Shown here piece by piece: positions 21,643 through 30,905 of a stretch of DNA of 64,000 bases (positions are counted from its first letter, which is position 1; the number at the start of each line of letters is the position of its first letter). Source of the DNA: Bryobacter sp. (lineage in GTDB: Bacteria; Acidobacteriota; Terriglobia; Bryobacterales; Bryobacteraceae); the NCBI GenBank assembly GCA_022843625.1, contig JALHNH010000022.1, positions 40,929-104,928 of the forward strand, given 5' to 3'. A program made the translations under genes and the position numbers. The notes under the pieces are model-generated. The model made no database searches and was not told where the DNA came from. It saw nothing but the letters and a program-made list of their open reading frames with translations.

Positions 21643-22260
21643 TTATGCCTTGCGGCGGCGCAGAAGACCCAGGCCGAGCAGGGCAGTGCCGAGCATGGCG
21701 TAGGTGGCGGGCTCAGGAACGGTGGAGGCATCAGCCGAGTACGAGGTATCGAGAACACCTACGGGGTCACCCGGGCGAATGGTGTTCTGGAAGCTGAATG
21801 CGATAGTGCCACGTTCGGTATCGCCACCTTTAGTGAAGAATCCAGTCAGAGTAGAGCCTGCAAATGTGCTGGAACCGAAAGGTTCGCTCACCAGAGTGGT
21901 GCCCAGGAACCCATCGGAAGTGAAGGAGTAACCGATGGTACCGGCAGAAGTGCCAAAATTCAACGTGACGCCTGCCACAACGTTCGCCGCAGTGAATGTG
22001 AAGGTGCCGGGTCCAGCAGGTGCTCCAACGATGTACATGAAGGCAGGAGTTACAGTATTGAAATCTCCGGTACCCGTATTAGTGAATCGGCCATAGGCGT
22101 TCACGTCTGGATCAATGTTGGTCAGAAGTGTGAAGCTGGAACCCGGAGCAACTACGGTATTCGTGCCACCAGTGAATGCGAAGGATCCAACCGGTGTTGC
22201 ACTGGCTGTACCAACTGTGAGCGCGGCCATTGCGACCATCGCCAAAAAGAACTTTTTCAT
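21643..22260 (-). CDS. PEP-CTERM sorting-domain protein
   Basis: This 205-residue secreted protein has a signal peptide ending at ATPVGSF or nearby. A low-complexity Gly/Thr/Phe-rich beta body follows. The C-terminus is a classic PEP-CTERM tripartite signal: VPEPATYAMLGTALLGLGLLRRRKA. Exosortase normally cleaves this signal; no exosortase gene lies in the window. The start has a very strong ribosome site (AGGAGG, 8 bp upstream), so the protein is probably abundant. The function of the mature domain is unknown. Confidence 0.92.
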   Translation of the reverse strand: MKKFFLAMVAMAALTVGTASATPVGSFAFTGGTNTVVAPGSSFTLLTNIDPDVNAYGRFTNTGTGDFNTVTPAFMYIVGAPAGPGTFTFTAANVVAGVTLNFGTSAGTIGYSFTSDGFLGTTLVSEPFGSSTFAGSTLTGFFTKGGDTERGTIAFSFQNTIRPGDPVGVLDTSYSADASTVPEPATYAMLGTALLGLGLLRRRKA

Positions 22261-22690
22261 AAATTATTTCCTCCTAAGAACTTGTGGCCCCCGCCTGGCA
22301 CCTTTAAGAGGAAGCTCTAAGCGAATCGCCTTATCTTTCGTCTTCGAGTATGCGGCGGGTGGGATGCACTAAACAATGGGACTTTGCGGGTAAATGAACC
22401 GCTTTAGTCCTAGGACAAGCTCTTTGTTTTCAAGGGGTCGCGGGCTGGTACTTTTTAAGAAATAGTACTTGGGCTGATCTCGTTGCTCCCTCTTTTGAGG
22501 CAGAAAAGAAAGGGTTTAGCGGGTGCTGGCTAATGGGCTAAAAGTACCAATAGAATTGAGGCACCGTTCGGCAACCGAAGCTAACGCTACGGGAGCAATA
22601 GATGCACATGTTGTGATCTATGAATCATTTATGGCATTGCCACGATTTCGTCATCGAATCGAAACTGGTGAAATTTTAGACTTGGACCAT
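22261..22690. other. 430-bp intergenic region upstream of the PEP-CTERM and receptor genes
   Basis: It contains no convincing gene. It includes the PEP-CTERM ribosome site at its left edge, an imperfect AGTACT-type inverted repeat near 22452-22474, and a 13-base stretch (GGGACTTTGCGGG, 22378-22390) identical to part of the iteron-like repeats at 56.3 kb. An open frame starting at 22523 only extends the receptor frame upstream with atypical sequence. Confidence 0.4.
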
Positions 22691-25615
22691 ATGTGTTCTA
22701 CGTTCAGGTTGGTCGCGCTTACAATGCTCGCTCTTGCTTCATCTTTCGCACAGGTGGATCGTGCTTCACTCAGCGGTACCGTGAAAGACGCCTCGGGAGC
22801 CAGCGTTACAGATGCATCGGTGACTATTGAATCTTCCGCAACCGGCTTTCGCCGTGAAACAAAGACTTCAAACAGTGGTAATTACCAGCTGCCAGGCGTT
22901 CCCGTAGGCAGCTACAAAGTCTTGATATCGAAAACAGGCTTCAACAATACCCAGATTGACTCGGTTGTCCTTACAGTAGGCCAATCCCGCACTCTCGACG
23001 CTGCGCTCACGGTAGGAGCAGTCTCTACAGCAGTCGAGGTGACAGCTTCAGCTACTCCGCTCGATCAAACAAATGCCGAACTTGGCGTTGCCATCGGCGA
23101 AGAACAAATCAAGAACATCCCGCTCAACGGACGTCACTGGGCAGCACTGATGCAATTGGCCCCCGGTGCAGTAAACGTCGGTGAAGGCAATCAGAATTCC
23201 ATCCGCTTCTTTGGCCGTCCTCGCGACGACAATAATTGGACCTTCGACGGCGTAGACGCAACTGGCATCAAAGATCCCCGCCAGGAAGGCAATCTCCGCC
23301 TCGTGATTTCGACCGATTCCATCGCCGAGTTCCGTGTCAACTCCTTACCCTTTACCGCCGAAGGTGGCGTCGGCGGTGGCGCTCAGATCAACCTCGTTTC
23401 AAAAACCGGCACCAATCAGTTTCACGGCTCAGCTTATGAGTTCTTCCGCAATAGCGCACTCGATACGCGCCGTCCCTTTGATGGGGAAACCATTCCGCCA
23501 TTCCGGCTGAATCAGTTCGGAGGCAACCTGGGCGGCCCGATCGTCAAGAACAAGACTTTCTTCTTTGCCAACTACGAAGGCCTCTTGCAGCGGCTCTCGA
23601 TCAGCCGCGCCGATGGCCTTGTGCCCAGTGCCAGCTTCCGCCAGCGCACGCCCCAGGCTCTGCAGAGCCTCATCAACCTTTACCCCGTAGGCAATGGTGG
23701 ATCGGTAAACGCAAACGTGGACCGGCTTTTGGGCACCACCCCGGAACGCCGTAACGAACACAGCGGTATGGCGCGCGTCGATCACCGCATCAACGACAAG
23801 CACAGCCTCTTCTTCCGCTTCGCCATGACCGATGGCCTGGTCAGCCAGATTCGCAATGCTCTGCTTGAGACTCGCGATTCCAAGATTCGCCCAACAAACA
23901 TCACCGCTCAGTGGCAGCAGGTTTGGACTTCCACCCTTGTCAACGAGGCAAAGCTCGGTTTCAACCGTTCTGCCCTTACCCGCGACGACGTGGGCCGCAT
24001 CCCCGAAGGCGTCGCGATTCCTGGATTCACAAGTACCCAGCCCACCAGCTTCATCATCGAAAAGCCCAGCGCTTATTCGATCGTCGATAACCTGTCGTGG
24101 ATTCGCGGCCGGCACACCATCAAAATTGGTGGAGAAATTCGACGCATCCATCTGAACGTAGGCAACGGCCCGGCAACCAGCGTGGCCTTCGCGAACCTCG
24201 ATGCGTTCTTACGCAACTCGCTCAACACCGTCTCCATCGGCGGCACCCTGCCAACGGTCGGCGTACGGAGGACATTCAGTTCCGTCTATTTCCAGGACGA
24301 AATCCGCTTCAACCCCGAATTCACCCTGAACGTGGGAATGCGCTACGAGCACTACACGGTATCTAAAGATGTCTATGGCCGTGGCAGAGTCTTTGACATC
24401 GTCCGCTGCCAGGGCTTTTGCTCGGCTGGCACGCCATGGTTCTTCGGCGATAACGACAACATCGCACCGCGGCTCTCGCTCGCTTATGCGCCGAAGCTAT
24501 TTGGCGGCAAGACAGTCTTTCGCACCGGCTACGGCCGCTATTTCGGCCCTGGCCAAAATGACGACGTCACGGCGGCAATCGACAGCCTGCCCGAAAACCT
24601 CTCGCTTTCCGCAGCCGACGCACCAACACTCAGTTATCCTCCCGCGCCCTTCCTCGGACAGTTGCGCTCGCAGGGCCAGACCCCGCGCAGCGTGCAGCGG
24701 GATCGCAAAGAGCCTGAGTCCCATATGTGGACCGTTTCGGTGCAACACCAGTTGCCCGGTAGCATGGTGGCGCAAGCCGCTTACGTTGGCAATGTGGGAC
24801 GCAATCAGTTGACCCGCACCTACGTGAATACCCTGGACCCGGTGACTCGCCGCCGTACTCTCACCACTTTCGGACAGATCGACGAAAAGCGCTTTGACGG
24901 CAACACCAACTTCAACGGCTTGCAATCCTCGCTGACACGCTCGTTCTCGAAGGGTTGGCTCTTCCAGGCCCAATACATGTGGGGTAAGGCAATTAGCGAC
25001 AACTCCGGCTCTGGTGAAGGCGGGCAGATTCAGGATGTCACCTGCCGTGCTTGCGACCGTGGAGCAGCCGACTACGATATCCGCCACACCTTCACCTCAA
25101 ACACTGTCTATCAGGTACCTTTCGCCCGTAACAAATTCTACGGCGGTTGGGACTTGAGCGGCCTCTTTACTGCTCGCACAGGCAGCCCACTCTCAGTGCT
25201 GGTGAACCGTGCCGCAGCAAATGTCCCCTCCGGCCAGACACAGAGTCAGCGTGCCAACTACGTTGGTGGAGTGGATCCCTACATGGCCAACCCTGGCCCC
25301 GGGCAATGGCTGAACCCGCTAGCCTTCGTCGCCCCGGCCAACGGCACTTTCGGCAACGCGGGCCGCAATCGCTTCCGTGGGCCTGGTTTGTGGCAGACGG
25401 ATCTGGGTTTAACCAAGAAAATCCGCATCACCGAACGCATGAATCTCGACTTCCGCGCTGAAGCCTTCAATCTCTTCAACCGTGCCCAGTTTGGCAACCC
25501 GGTAAACAACATCTCGGTTGGGACCTTCGGTCGCATTCTCGCAACGGCAAACGACGGCTCCACCGGCACTGGCACTTCACGGCAGCTGCAGTTTAGCTTG
25601 CGACTGAATTTCTAA
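22691..25615 (+). CDS. Oar-like TonB-dependent receptor
   Basis: This 974-residue receptor is chosen to start at ATG 22691, because the signal peptide (STFRLVALTMLALASSFAQ) begins there; the open frame extends upstream to 22523. Domains are a carboxypeptidase-like sandwich (ASLSGTVKDASGASVTDASV), a plug (IPLNGRHWAALMQLAPGAVN, GGVGGGAQINLVSKTGTNQFHG) and a barrel ending in RQLQFSLRLNF. It is shorter than the receptor at 13587 and clearly a different paralogue. It overlaps the convergent ankyrin gene by four bases. The ligand is unknown. Confidence 0.92.
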   Translation: MCSTFRLVALTMLALASSFAQVDRASLSGTVKDASGASVTDASVTIESSATGFRRETKTSNSGNYQLPGVPVGSYKVLISKTGFNNTQIDSVVLTVGQSRTLDAALTVGAVSTAVEVTASATPLDQTNAELGVAIGEEQIKNIPLNGRHWAALMQLAPGAVNVGEGNQNSIRFFGRPRDDNNWTFDGVDATGIKDPRQEGNLRLVISTDSIAEFRVNSLPFTAEGGVGGGAQINLVSKTGTNQFHGSAYEFFRNSALDTRRPFDGETIPPFRLNQFGGNLGGPIVKNKTFFFANYEGLLQRLSISRADGLVPSASFRQRTPQALQSLINLYPVGNGGSVNANVDRLLGTTPERRNEHSGMARVDHRINDKHSLFFRFAMTDGLVSQIRNALLETRDSKIRPTNITAQWQQVWTSTLVNEAKLGFNRSALTRDDVGRIPEGVAIPGFTSTQPTSFIIEKPSAYSIVDNLSWIRGRHTIKIGGEIRRIHLNVGNGPATSVAFANLDAFLRNSLNTVSIGGTLPTVGVRRTFSSVYFQDEIRFNPEFTLNVGMRYEHYTVSKDVYGRGRVFDIVRCQGFCSAGTPWFFGDNDNIAPRLSLAYAPKLFGGKTVFRTGYGRYFGPGQNDDVTAAIDSLPENLSLSAADAPTLSYPPAPFLGQLRSQGQTPRSVQRDRKEPESHMWTVSVQHQLPGSMVAQAAYVGNVGRNQLTRTYVNTLDPVTRRRTLTTFGQIDEKRFDGNTNFNGLQSSLTRSFSKGWLFQAQYMWGKAISDNSGSGEGGQIQDVTCRACDRGAADYDIRHTFTSNTVYQVPFARNKFYGGWDLSGLFTARTGSPLSVLVNRAAANVPSGQTQSQRANYVGGVDPYMANPGPGQWLNPLAFVAPANGTFGNAGRNRFRGPGLWQTDLGLTKKIRITERMNLDFRAEAFNLFNRAQFGNPVNNISVGTFGRILATANDGSTGTGTSRQLQFSLRLNF

Positions 25616-26991
25616 CGCTTGTAGTCGGAATGGTTGGTGTTGTTAAATTCCTCCGGCTTGACGCCAGCCTTGGCGAAAACTTTTCGTAAGGCTGCCTCAG
25701 TCGGAGGGGATGGTTTGAAGTTGCCGAAGCGGTAGCCTTGAGCGATTGCCAGAGGCGTCCACCCGGACTTGTTTCTCTTGTTCCAGACTTCGATTTTGGC
25801 GCCGCGTTCCACCAGTATCTGGATTGCGGCGCCAAAATTTTTGTAGGCAGCCGAGTGCATCGCCGTCTCGCCGTTCTTGTCCACGGCGTTGATGTCATTG
25901 CCGAGGTCGAGAGCTACTTTGATCGCTTCCACTACTTCTTCTTCTGTGCCGGCATCCTCGCCCGGCGAGCGTGTCCCCAGGCCTGCTGCGGCCATTAGCG
26001 GTGTAGAGCCGTCAGCATTCGGGATCAACGGGTCTGCGCCCAGCGCAGCCAGCTCTCGCATCAATTCAAAATCTGCACTGCGGGCAGCCAGTAGAAACGG
26101 GGTCGCGCCAAGTGTGTTCAAGCTGGTCAGCCCAACGTTGATGCGCTTGGTCATGCGGGCGTTCAGGTTGGCTCCCTTGGCCTTGAGCTTCCTCACCAGT
26201 TCAATACTGGTCATCGTCCCCGAGCCGAGTGGCGCAGGATTGTTGTCGCCCCCGCCGGGCTTGCGCACACCTGTGATCGCATGAAGCGCCGTCCAGCCGT
26301 TGGCATCGGCATTGGGGTTTGCCCCACGATCGAGTAGCAGTGAAGCCAGCTCAAAGTGACCGCTAGTCACCGCCAGATGAAGGGCCGATGTGCCCTCACG
26401 GGGAGGCGCGTACATCTTGGGCGAATTTGGTGTGGCCGTGATCACTTCGTTGATGTCAGCACCAGCCCGCAGCAGCGCTTCAATAACAGCAGTCCTGCCT
26501 TCGCGTGCGGCGAAGAGGAAGGGCGTATAGCCGGTAGCCAGGCGAGCACGAAAATTGCCACCCTTGGCAATCAATGCTTCCACCACCGCAGTGTGGCCCT
26601 CGGCAGCCGCCCACATCAAAGCCGTCTGTCCACGGCGCGGTTCCTTGTAATTCGGGTCTGCTCCCTTTGCCAGTAGTACGTTTACAGCTTCCACCCGGCC
26701 CGTGCGGGCTGCTGTCATCAATACGGTCTCGCCACCCGGGGACATTGTGTTTGGGTCAGCGCCAGCCTTGAGCAGAAGCTCGATCATGGGTGCGCTGCCG
26801 TTGGTGCAGGCAATCGATAGGGGAGTTACGCCATAGCGATTTGCCGCCTTGGGATTTGCCCCATCGCGCAATAATACCTTTGCTGCAGCAACATCGTCCT
26901 GCAGCGCAGCGGTCGGCAAGTCCGTTGCTGCCATCGCCAACGCAGTGAAAAGAGACGGAAAGAGCGCGGTAAATAGCAGTGTGGTGATCAT
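25612..26991 (-). CDS. Secreted ankyrin-repeat protein
   Basis: This 459-residue protein has a signal peptide (MITTLLFTALFPSLFTALAMA) followed by about ten ankyrin repeats. Examples are GVTPLSIACTNGSAPMIELLLKAGADPN, GQTALMWAAAEGHTAVVEALIAKGG and GETAMHSAAYKNFGAAIQILVERGA. Ankyrin arrays bind proteins; here the location is periplasmic or extracellular. It is the last gene of a three-gene operon after DUF1592 and DUF1552 genes, overlapping the latter by ATGA. This ankyrin-cytochrome linkage recurs in Acidobacteria and Planctomycetes, though the function is unproven. Confidence 0.92.
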   Translation of the reverse strand: MITTLLFTALFPSLFTALAMAATDLPTAALQDDVAAAKVLLRDGANPKAANRYGVTPLSIACTNGSAPMIELLLKAGADPNTMSPGGETVLMTAARTGRVEAVNVLLAKGADPNYKEPRRGQTALMWAAAEGHTAVVEALIAKGGNFRARLATGYTPFLFAAREGRTAVIEALLRAGADINEVITATPNSPKMYAPPREGTSALHLAVTSGHFELASLLLDRGANPNADANGWTALHAITGVRKPGGGDNNPAPLGSGTMTSIELVRKLKAKGANLNARMTKRINVGLTSLNTLGATPFLLAARSADFELMRELAALGADPLIPNADGSTPLMAAAGLGTRSPGEDAGTEEEVVEAIKVALDLGNDINAVDKNGETAMHSAAYKNFGAAIQILVERGAKIEVWNKRNKSGWTPLAIAQGYRFGNFKPSPPTEAALRKVFAKAGVKPEEFNNTNHSDYKR

Positions 26992-28304
26992 GCCAGTGAC
27001 AGTTCTGGAATCTTGCCTTTGCTGTCGGCAAAGGAGTCTATCTTGACGCCTACGCGATCCAGCAGCGTCAAGTGCAGGTTGGCCAGCGGCGTATTCTCTT
27101 TGGCCACAATGTGCCGCCCGCCCGAGGGCTTGCCACCAGCCACGATGATCGGCAAATTGGTGTGGTCATGAATGTCGGCATTGCTCATGCCGCTGCCGTA
27201 AAGAATGCTTGAGTGGTCCAGCAGCGAGCCGTCACCATCAGGCGTCGCTTTCAGCTTCTCCAGGTAATAGGCAAATAGCCCAACATGGAAGGCGTTAATC
27301 TTGGCCACCTTGGCCAGCTTCTCTGAATCGCCGCCATTGTGCGTGAGCGGGTGATGCGATTCTGAGATCCCAATCTCGGGATAGCTGCGGTTGCTGGTTT
27401 CGCGAGCCAGCTGGAAGGTCAGCACGCGGGTAACGTCACCCTGCATTGCCAGCACCTGCAAGTCGAACATCAGACGGGCATGATCGGCATACGATGCAGG
27501 CACGCCAACCGGCCGGTCCAGATCCTGCAGCGTCGATTGTCCGGTAGACGCTTCCGCGTTCTGAATGCGGCGTTCCACTTCTCTTACCGTGTCCAGATAG
27601 TCACTCACCTTGGACCGGTCTCCGGCACCAAGTTTCTTCTGCAGACGTGCGATGTCTTCGCGCACCCAGTCGAGCAGGCTAGAATCCTTGCGCAACTCAG
27701 ACTTGCGATCCGCAATCGAACCGCCGTCCCCGAAGAGCCGCTCAAAGGCCACCCGAGGATGCGCCTCTGCCGGCAGTGGCGAAGTAGGCGATGCCCACGA
27801 GAGATTGTTCTGATAGACGCAGGCGTAGCCGTTGTCACACTGCCCCACTACGGTCAGCAGGTCCATGGCAAGTTCGATCGACGGCAGCCGCGTCGCCTGG
27901 CCGATCTGCTTGGCGGCAACCTGGTCGGCTGTCGTGCCAAGGTAATAGTCACTGCTCTCGGTCCACTTGGCTGTGGCCGCACTGAGGAAGGCCGCGTTCG
28001 AAGTAGCGTGTGTCCCGGGGTAGGCGTTCTTGAGTTCGAGGTTTTGAATTACATTGATGTAATTGCGAACCTTCTCGAGCGGGCTTAGGCTCGGGGATAA
28101 CTGTGTCAGCAGGCCGTCCTTGCTGGCAGGAGTCCATTCCGGCATGTGCGCGCCCATCGGGATGTAGACCGTGCTGAGCCTCTTGGTGGCCGGTGCCTGA
28201 GCGCTGAGTGCCGGCACCATCGCATCGAGGAAGGGCAGCGACAGTGTTGCTCCTAAGCCTCGCAAAACTGCGCGGCGCGGAATCGACCTTTTGGAAATGA
28301 TCAT
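26988..28304 (-). CDS. DUF1552 protein
   Basis: This 438-residue protein starts with a Tat-like leader (RRAVLRGLGATLSLPFLDAM). Family features are VYIPMGAHMPEWTP, YGSGMSNADIHDHTNLPIIVAGG and a C-terminal LHLTLLDRVGV. The fold is distantly related to DUF1501, in the alkaline phosphatase superfamily. It is coupled by four-base overlaps to both the DUF1592-type cytochrome upstream and the ankyrin gene downstream. The family is nearly always found beside DUF1592/1588/1585 proteins. Confidence 0.92.
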   Translation of the reverse strand: MIISKRSIPRRAVLRGLGATLSLPFLDAMVPALSAQAPATKRLSTVYIPMGAHMPEWTPASKDGLLTQLSPSLSPLEKVRNYINVIQNLELKNAYPGTHATSNAAFLSAATAKWTESSDYYLGTTADQVAAKQIGQATRLPSIELAMDLLTVVGQCDNGYACVYQNNLSWASPTSPLPAEAHPRVAFERLFGDGGSIADRKSELRKDSSLLDWVREDIARLQKKLGAGDRSKVSDYLDTVREVERRIQNAEASTGQSTLQDLDRPVGVPASYADHARLMFDLQVLAMQGDVTRVLTFQLARETSNRSYPEIGISESHHPLTHNGGDSEKLAKVAKINAFHVGLFAYYLEKLKATPDGDGSLLDHSSILYGSGMSNADIHDHTNLPIIVAGGKPSGGRHIVAKENTPLANLHLTLLDRVGVKIDSFADSKGKIPELSLA

Positions 28305-30586
28305 TGACTTCTCCTCTGCAGGAACGGCGGACTCTCTACGATTCCAAGAATAAACGATGAGATTCGGTAATCGCCAGCCCCTGCGTTTCGTACGATCTTG
28401 CGAACAGATGCTGCGTCGTAGGATTCGATGCCCCTGCCCAGTGAATAAGCGAGTAGCTTCTCGGTGAATGTGGTGGCAAAAAGCTCTGGCCTTTGCAGCA
28501 GCGAAGCTTCTAAGCCGGCGATGCCATCAAACTTGCTGCCATCGGGCAATCCCCCGGCAATATCGTCACTCTGGCGCCATCGGCCCACTGCGTCATAGTT
28601 CTCCATCGAGAAGCCGATCGGGTCCATCAGTTGATGGCAGCCAAAGCAGGCCGGGTTCTTGCGATGTTCCGCCAGACGCTCCCGCAGCGTGAGTGTTTTG
28701 CCAATGCTGCCGTTTTCTTTAAGTGCCGGCACATTCGGTGGCGGGGGAGGAGGCGGGATTCCAAGGATGTTATCGAGAATCCACTTCCCGCGAATGACCG
28801 GCGAGGTGCGTGTGGCATAAGAAGTAACGGTAAGAATACTGCCCTGCCGCAGCAATCCGCCGCGCAGGCGATCCTGGCCCAGCGCAACGCGCCGGTACTG
28901 GCCACCATAGATATTCGGGATGCCGTAGTGTTTCGCCAGTCGCTCGTTCAAGAAGGTGTAGTCGGCCTTGAGCAAGGTAAGAATACTGCGGTCTTCGCGC
29001 AGCACACTGTCAAAGAAGAGCTCAGTCTCCCGGCGGAATGCCTGCCGCAGGTTGTCGTCAAAGTCCGGGAAGCCGCGCATATCGGGAGTGACGCTATCAA
29101 GGTTGCGCAGATGCAGCCACTGTGCCGCGAAGTTGTCGATCAGTGCGCGCGAGCGAGGGTCGGCAAGCATACGCTTTACCTGGGCGTTCAGCACGGCCGG
29201 TGTATGAAGGGTGTTGCTCGCCGCAGCTGTCAGCAGTTCGTCATCGGGGATACTGCTCCAGAGGAAGAAAGACAGGCGCGTGGCGAGTTGTAGATCTGAG
29301 ATGCGATAGGTAGTTTGGGCCGGCACCCCTTCCGGGTCCTGCTCGACGCGAAACAGAAACTCCGGGCTAACCAGGACGGCCCGCAGAGCCATCTCGACCG
29401 AAGAATCAAAAGGCTCAGTAGCGCGCGCCTCCCGAAAGAATCGCAGCGGTGTCGCAATGTCGCGCTCCGTCACCGGGCGACGATAAGCCCGGCGCGATAG
29501 CGTCATAAGGATCGACTTGGCACACGCCTCATCCTGGCTCTTGCAGCTGAAGATGCGTCTGCGGCTGGGGCTGTCGCCCGGGCCCTGTGCCTGGTAGGGC
29601 CCGTTGATCGATAGCGAATAAAGAGCCGGGGTGATGCGCGGGTGCCGGTCCATGTTGAAGTGGGCCGGGTAGGGCTGGCGCTCTGTCTCGAGCAGAAGAG
29701 AAGGCTGCTTGGGGAACGTAACCGCGATCTGGTGCGGGCCAGCCTGGAGCGGAAGACGGAAGCTCAGATGTTGGTCTACCTTCTGGTGGTCCCCGCCCGA
29801 TGCTGGCGGCTTTACAGTAAAGAGCTTCACCCTTTCGTTATCGACAAGTACTTCGATTTCGTGCGTTCCCCGGAGTCCTTCCACCTGTTCGTTGCGATCC
29901 CGGGCCAGGCGGATCTGGAACTCGTATTCAGCATTCACCGGGAAGGTGTGTTTGAGGCTGGTGCCGCCGCGGGTTCCTATGGGCAGGGAATCGAAATGCT
30001 CCTCTTGTGTGAGGTCCGGTCGAAGCGTGATCGTGTCGCCGCCAGGAGATTTGGGTGCAATGCCAATGGCGAGGCGGCTGATCTTGCGGGCCGCGTTGAG
30101 GTAGCTTTCTAGCAAGGTGGGCGAAAGATCGCCGACGGTCATATTGTCAAAGCCACGGCTCGATTCATCGGCCGGCAGCATCGACGAGACATCTACATCG
30201 AGAGCCAGCAGATCGCGGATGGCATTGCGATATTCGTTACGGTTCAGGCGGCGGAAGGTGTCAGTACGGCCGGGATTGGGCTTAGCCGTAGCACTGCGAT
30301 CCAGGGTATTTTCAAGCGACCGCACGAGGGACTGATAACTGGCCTCATCCGGACGGGGCAGCGGTGCGGGTGGCATCTGCCGGGCACGCAATCTGCGCAC
30401 CACTTTTTCCCATTCACCGGGATGCGCTTCGAGGCTGAGGTTTTCGAGCGACAGGCCTGCTGTCTTCATTTTGGAGTTATGACAACCGAGGCAGTAGCGC
30501 TGGACAAGCTGTGCTTCAGCAGGGCTCTGAGCGAAAAGGCTGGACGCGACCAAAAGTACGGCGATAATGCGGAACGTCGCATGCAT
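28301..30586 (-). CDS. DUF1587/1595/1592/1588/1585 cytochrome-c-like protein
   Basis: This 761-residue exported protein is chosen to start at ATG 30586 (MHATFRIIAVLLVASSLFAQ); the frame opens 36 bases earlier without a leader. The haem-type motif RYCLGCH lies near residue 35. It is followed by the usual domain order: DUF1587 (TFRRLNRNEYRNAIRDLLALDVD), DUF1595, DUF1592 (RISDLQLATRLSFFLWSSIPD), DUF1588 (GLLRQGSILTVTSYATRTSPVIRG) and DUF1585. A second CxxCH occurs in ACFGCHQLMD. It heads the operon with DUF1552 and ankyrin genes. The role is probably periplasmic electron transfer or polymer processing. Confidence 0.92.
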   Translation of the reverse strand: MHATFRIIAVLLVASSLFAQSPAEAQLVQRYCLGCHNSKMKTAGLSLENLSLEAHPGEWEKVVRRLRARQMPPAPLPRPDEASYQSLVRSLENTLDRSATAKPNPGRTDTFRRLNRNEYRNAIRDLLALDVDVSSMLPADESSRGFDNMTVGDLSPTLLESYLNAARKISRLAIGIAPKSPGGDTITLRPDLTQEEHFDSLPIGTRGGTSLKHTFPVNAEYEFQIRLARDRNEQVEGLRGTHEIEVLVDNERVKLFTVKPPASGGDHQKVDQHLSFRLPLQAGPHQIAVTFPKQPSLLLETERQPYPAHFNMDRHPRITPALYSLSINGPYQAQGPGDSPSRRRIFSCKSQDEACAKSILMTLSRRAYRRPVTERDIATPLRFFREARATEPFDSSVEMALRAVLVSPEFLFRVEQDPEGVPAQTTYRISDLQLATRLSFFLWSSIPDDELLTAAASNTLHTPAVLNAQVKRMLADPRSRALIDNFAAQWLHLRNLDSVTPDMRGFPDFDDNLRQAFRRETELFFDSVLREDRSILTLLKADYTFLNERLAKHYGIPNIYGGQYRRVALGQDRLRGGLLRQGSILTVTSYATRTSPVIRGKWILDNILGIPPPPPPPNVPALKENGSIGKTLTLRERLAEHRKNPACFGCHQLMDPIGFSMENYDAVGRWRQSDDIAGGLPDGSKFDGIAGLEASLLQRPELFATTFTEKLLAYSLGRGIESYDAASVRKIVRNAGAGDYRISSFILGIVESPPFLQRRSQ

Positions 30587-30691
30587 GCTTGGACAATATC
30601 GACATTGGTACAGGAGTGTCAACTACTTCAAGGTATGAGCAAATAATGGGCCATTCCTTGACCCTGAAGGTTTTGGTTGCTAATCTATGAA

Positions 30692-30768
<77 letters not shown>

Positions 30769-30839
30769 ACCTCTTGTTGGTTTAGTTTCAACCTCTTAGG
30801 CCATTCCGGCTACCCTCCCCCAAAGCATCAAAAACAGCC

Positions 30840-30863
30840 AACTGTCACCAAAACTGTCACCAA
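30840..30863 (+). repeat. Tandem pair of 12-bp repeats next to the tRNA
   Basis: AACTGTCACCAA occurs twice in perfect tandem (30840-30851 and 30852-30863), 72 bp after the tRNA CCA end and upstream of repA. Such short repeats beside a tRNA-located island edge may be recombinase-binding sites. That is inference. Confidence 0.6.
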
Positions 30864-30905
30864 TTTTGGGTCGATTTTCGATTCTTGCCTCTTTGGAGCG
30901 ACTCG

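Noticed and set aside
22523..22690. Longer start for the second receptor
   Set aside because: It would place 56 atypical residues before the signal peptide that begins at 22691.
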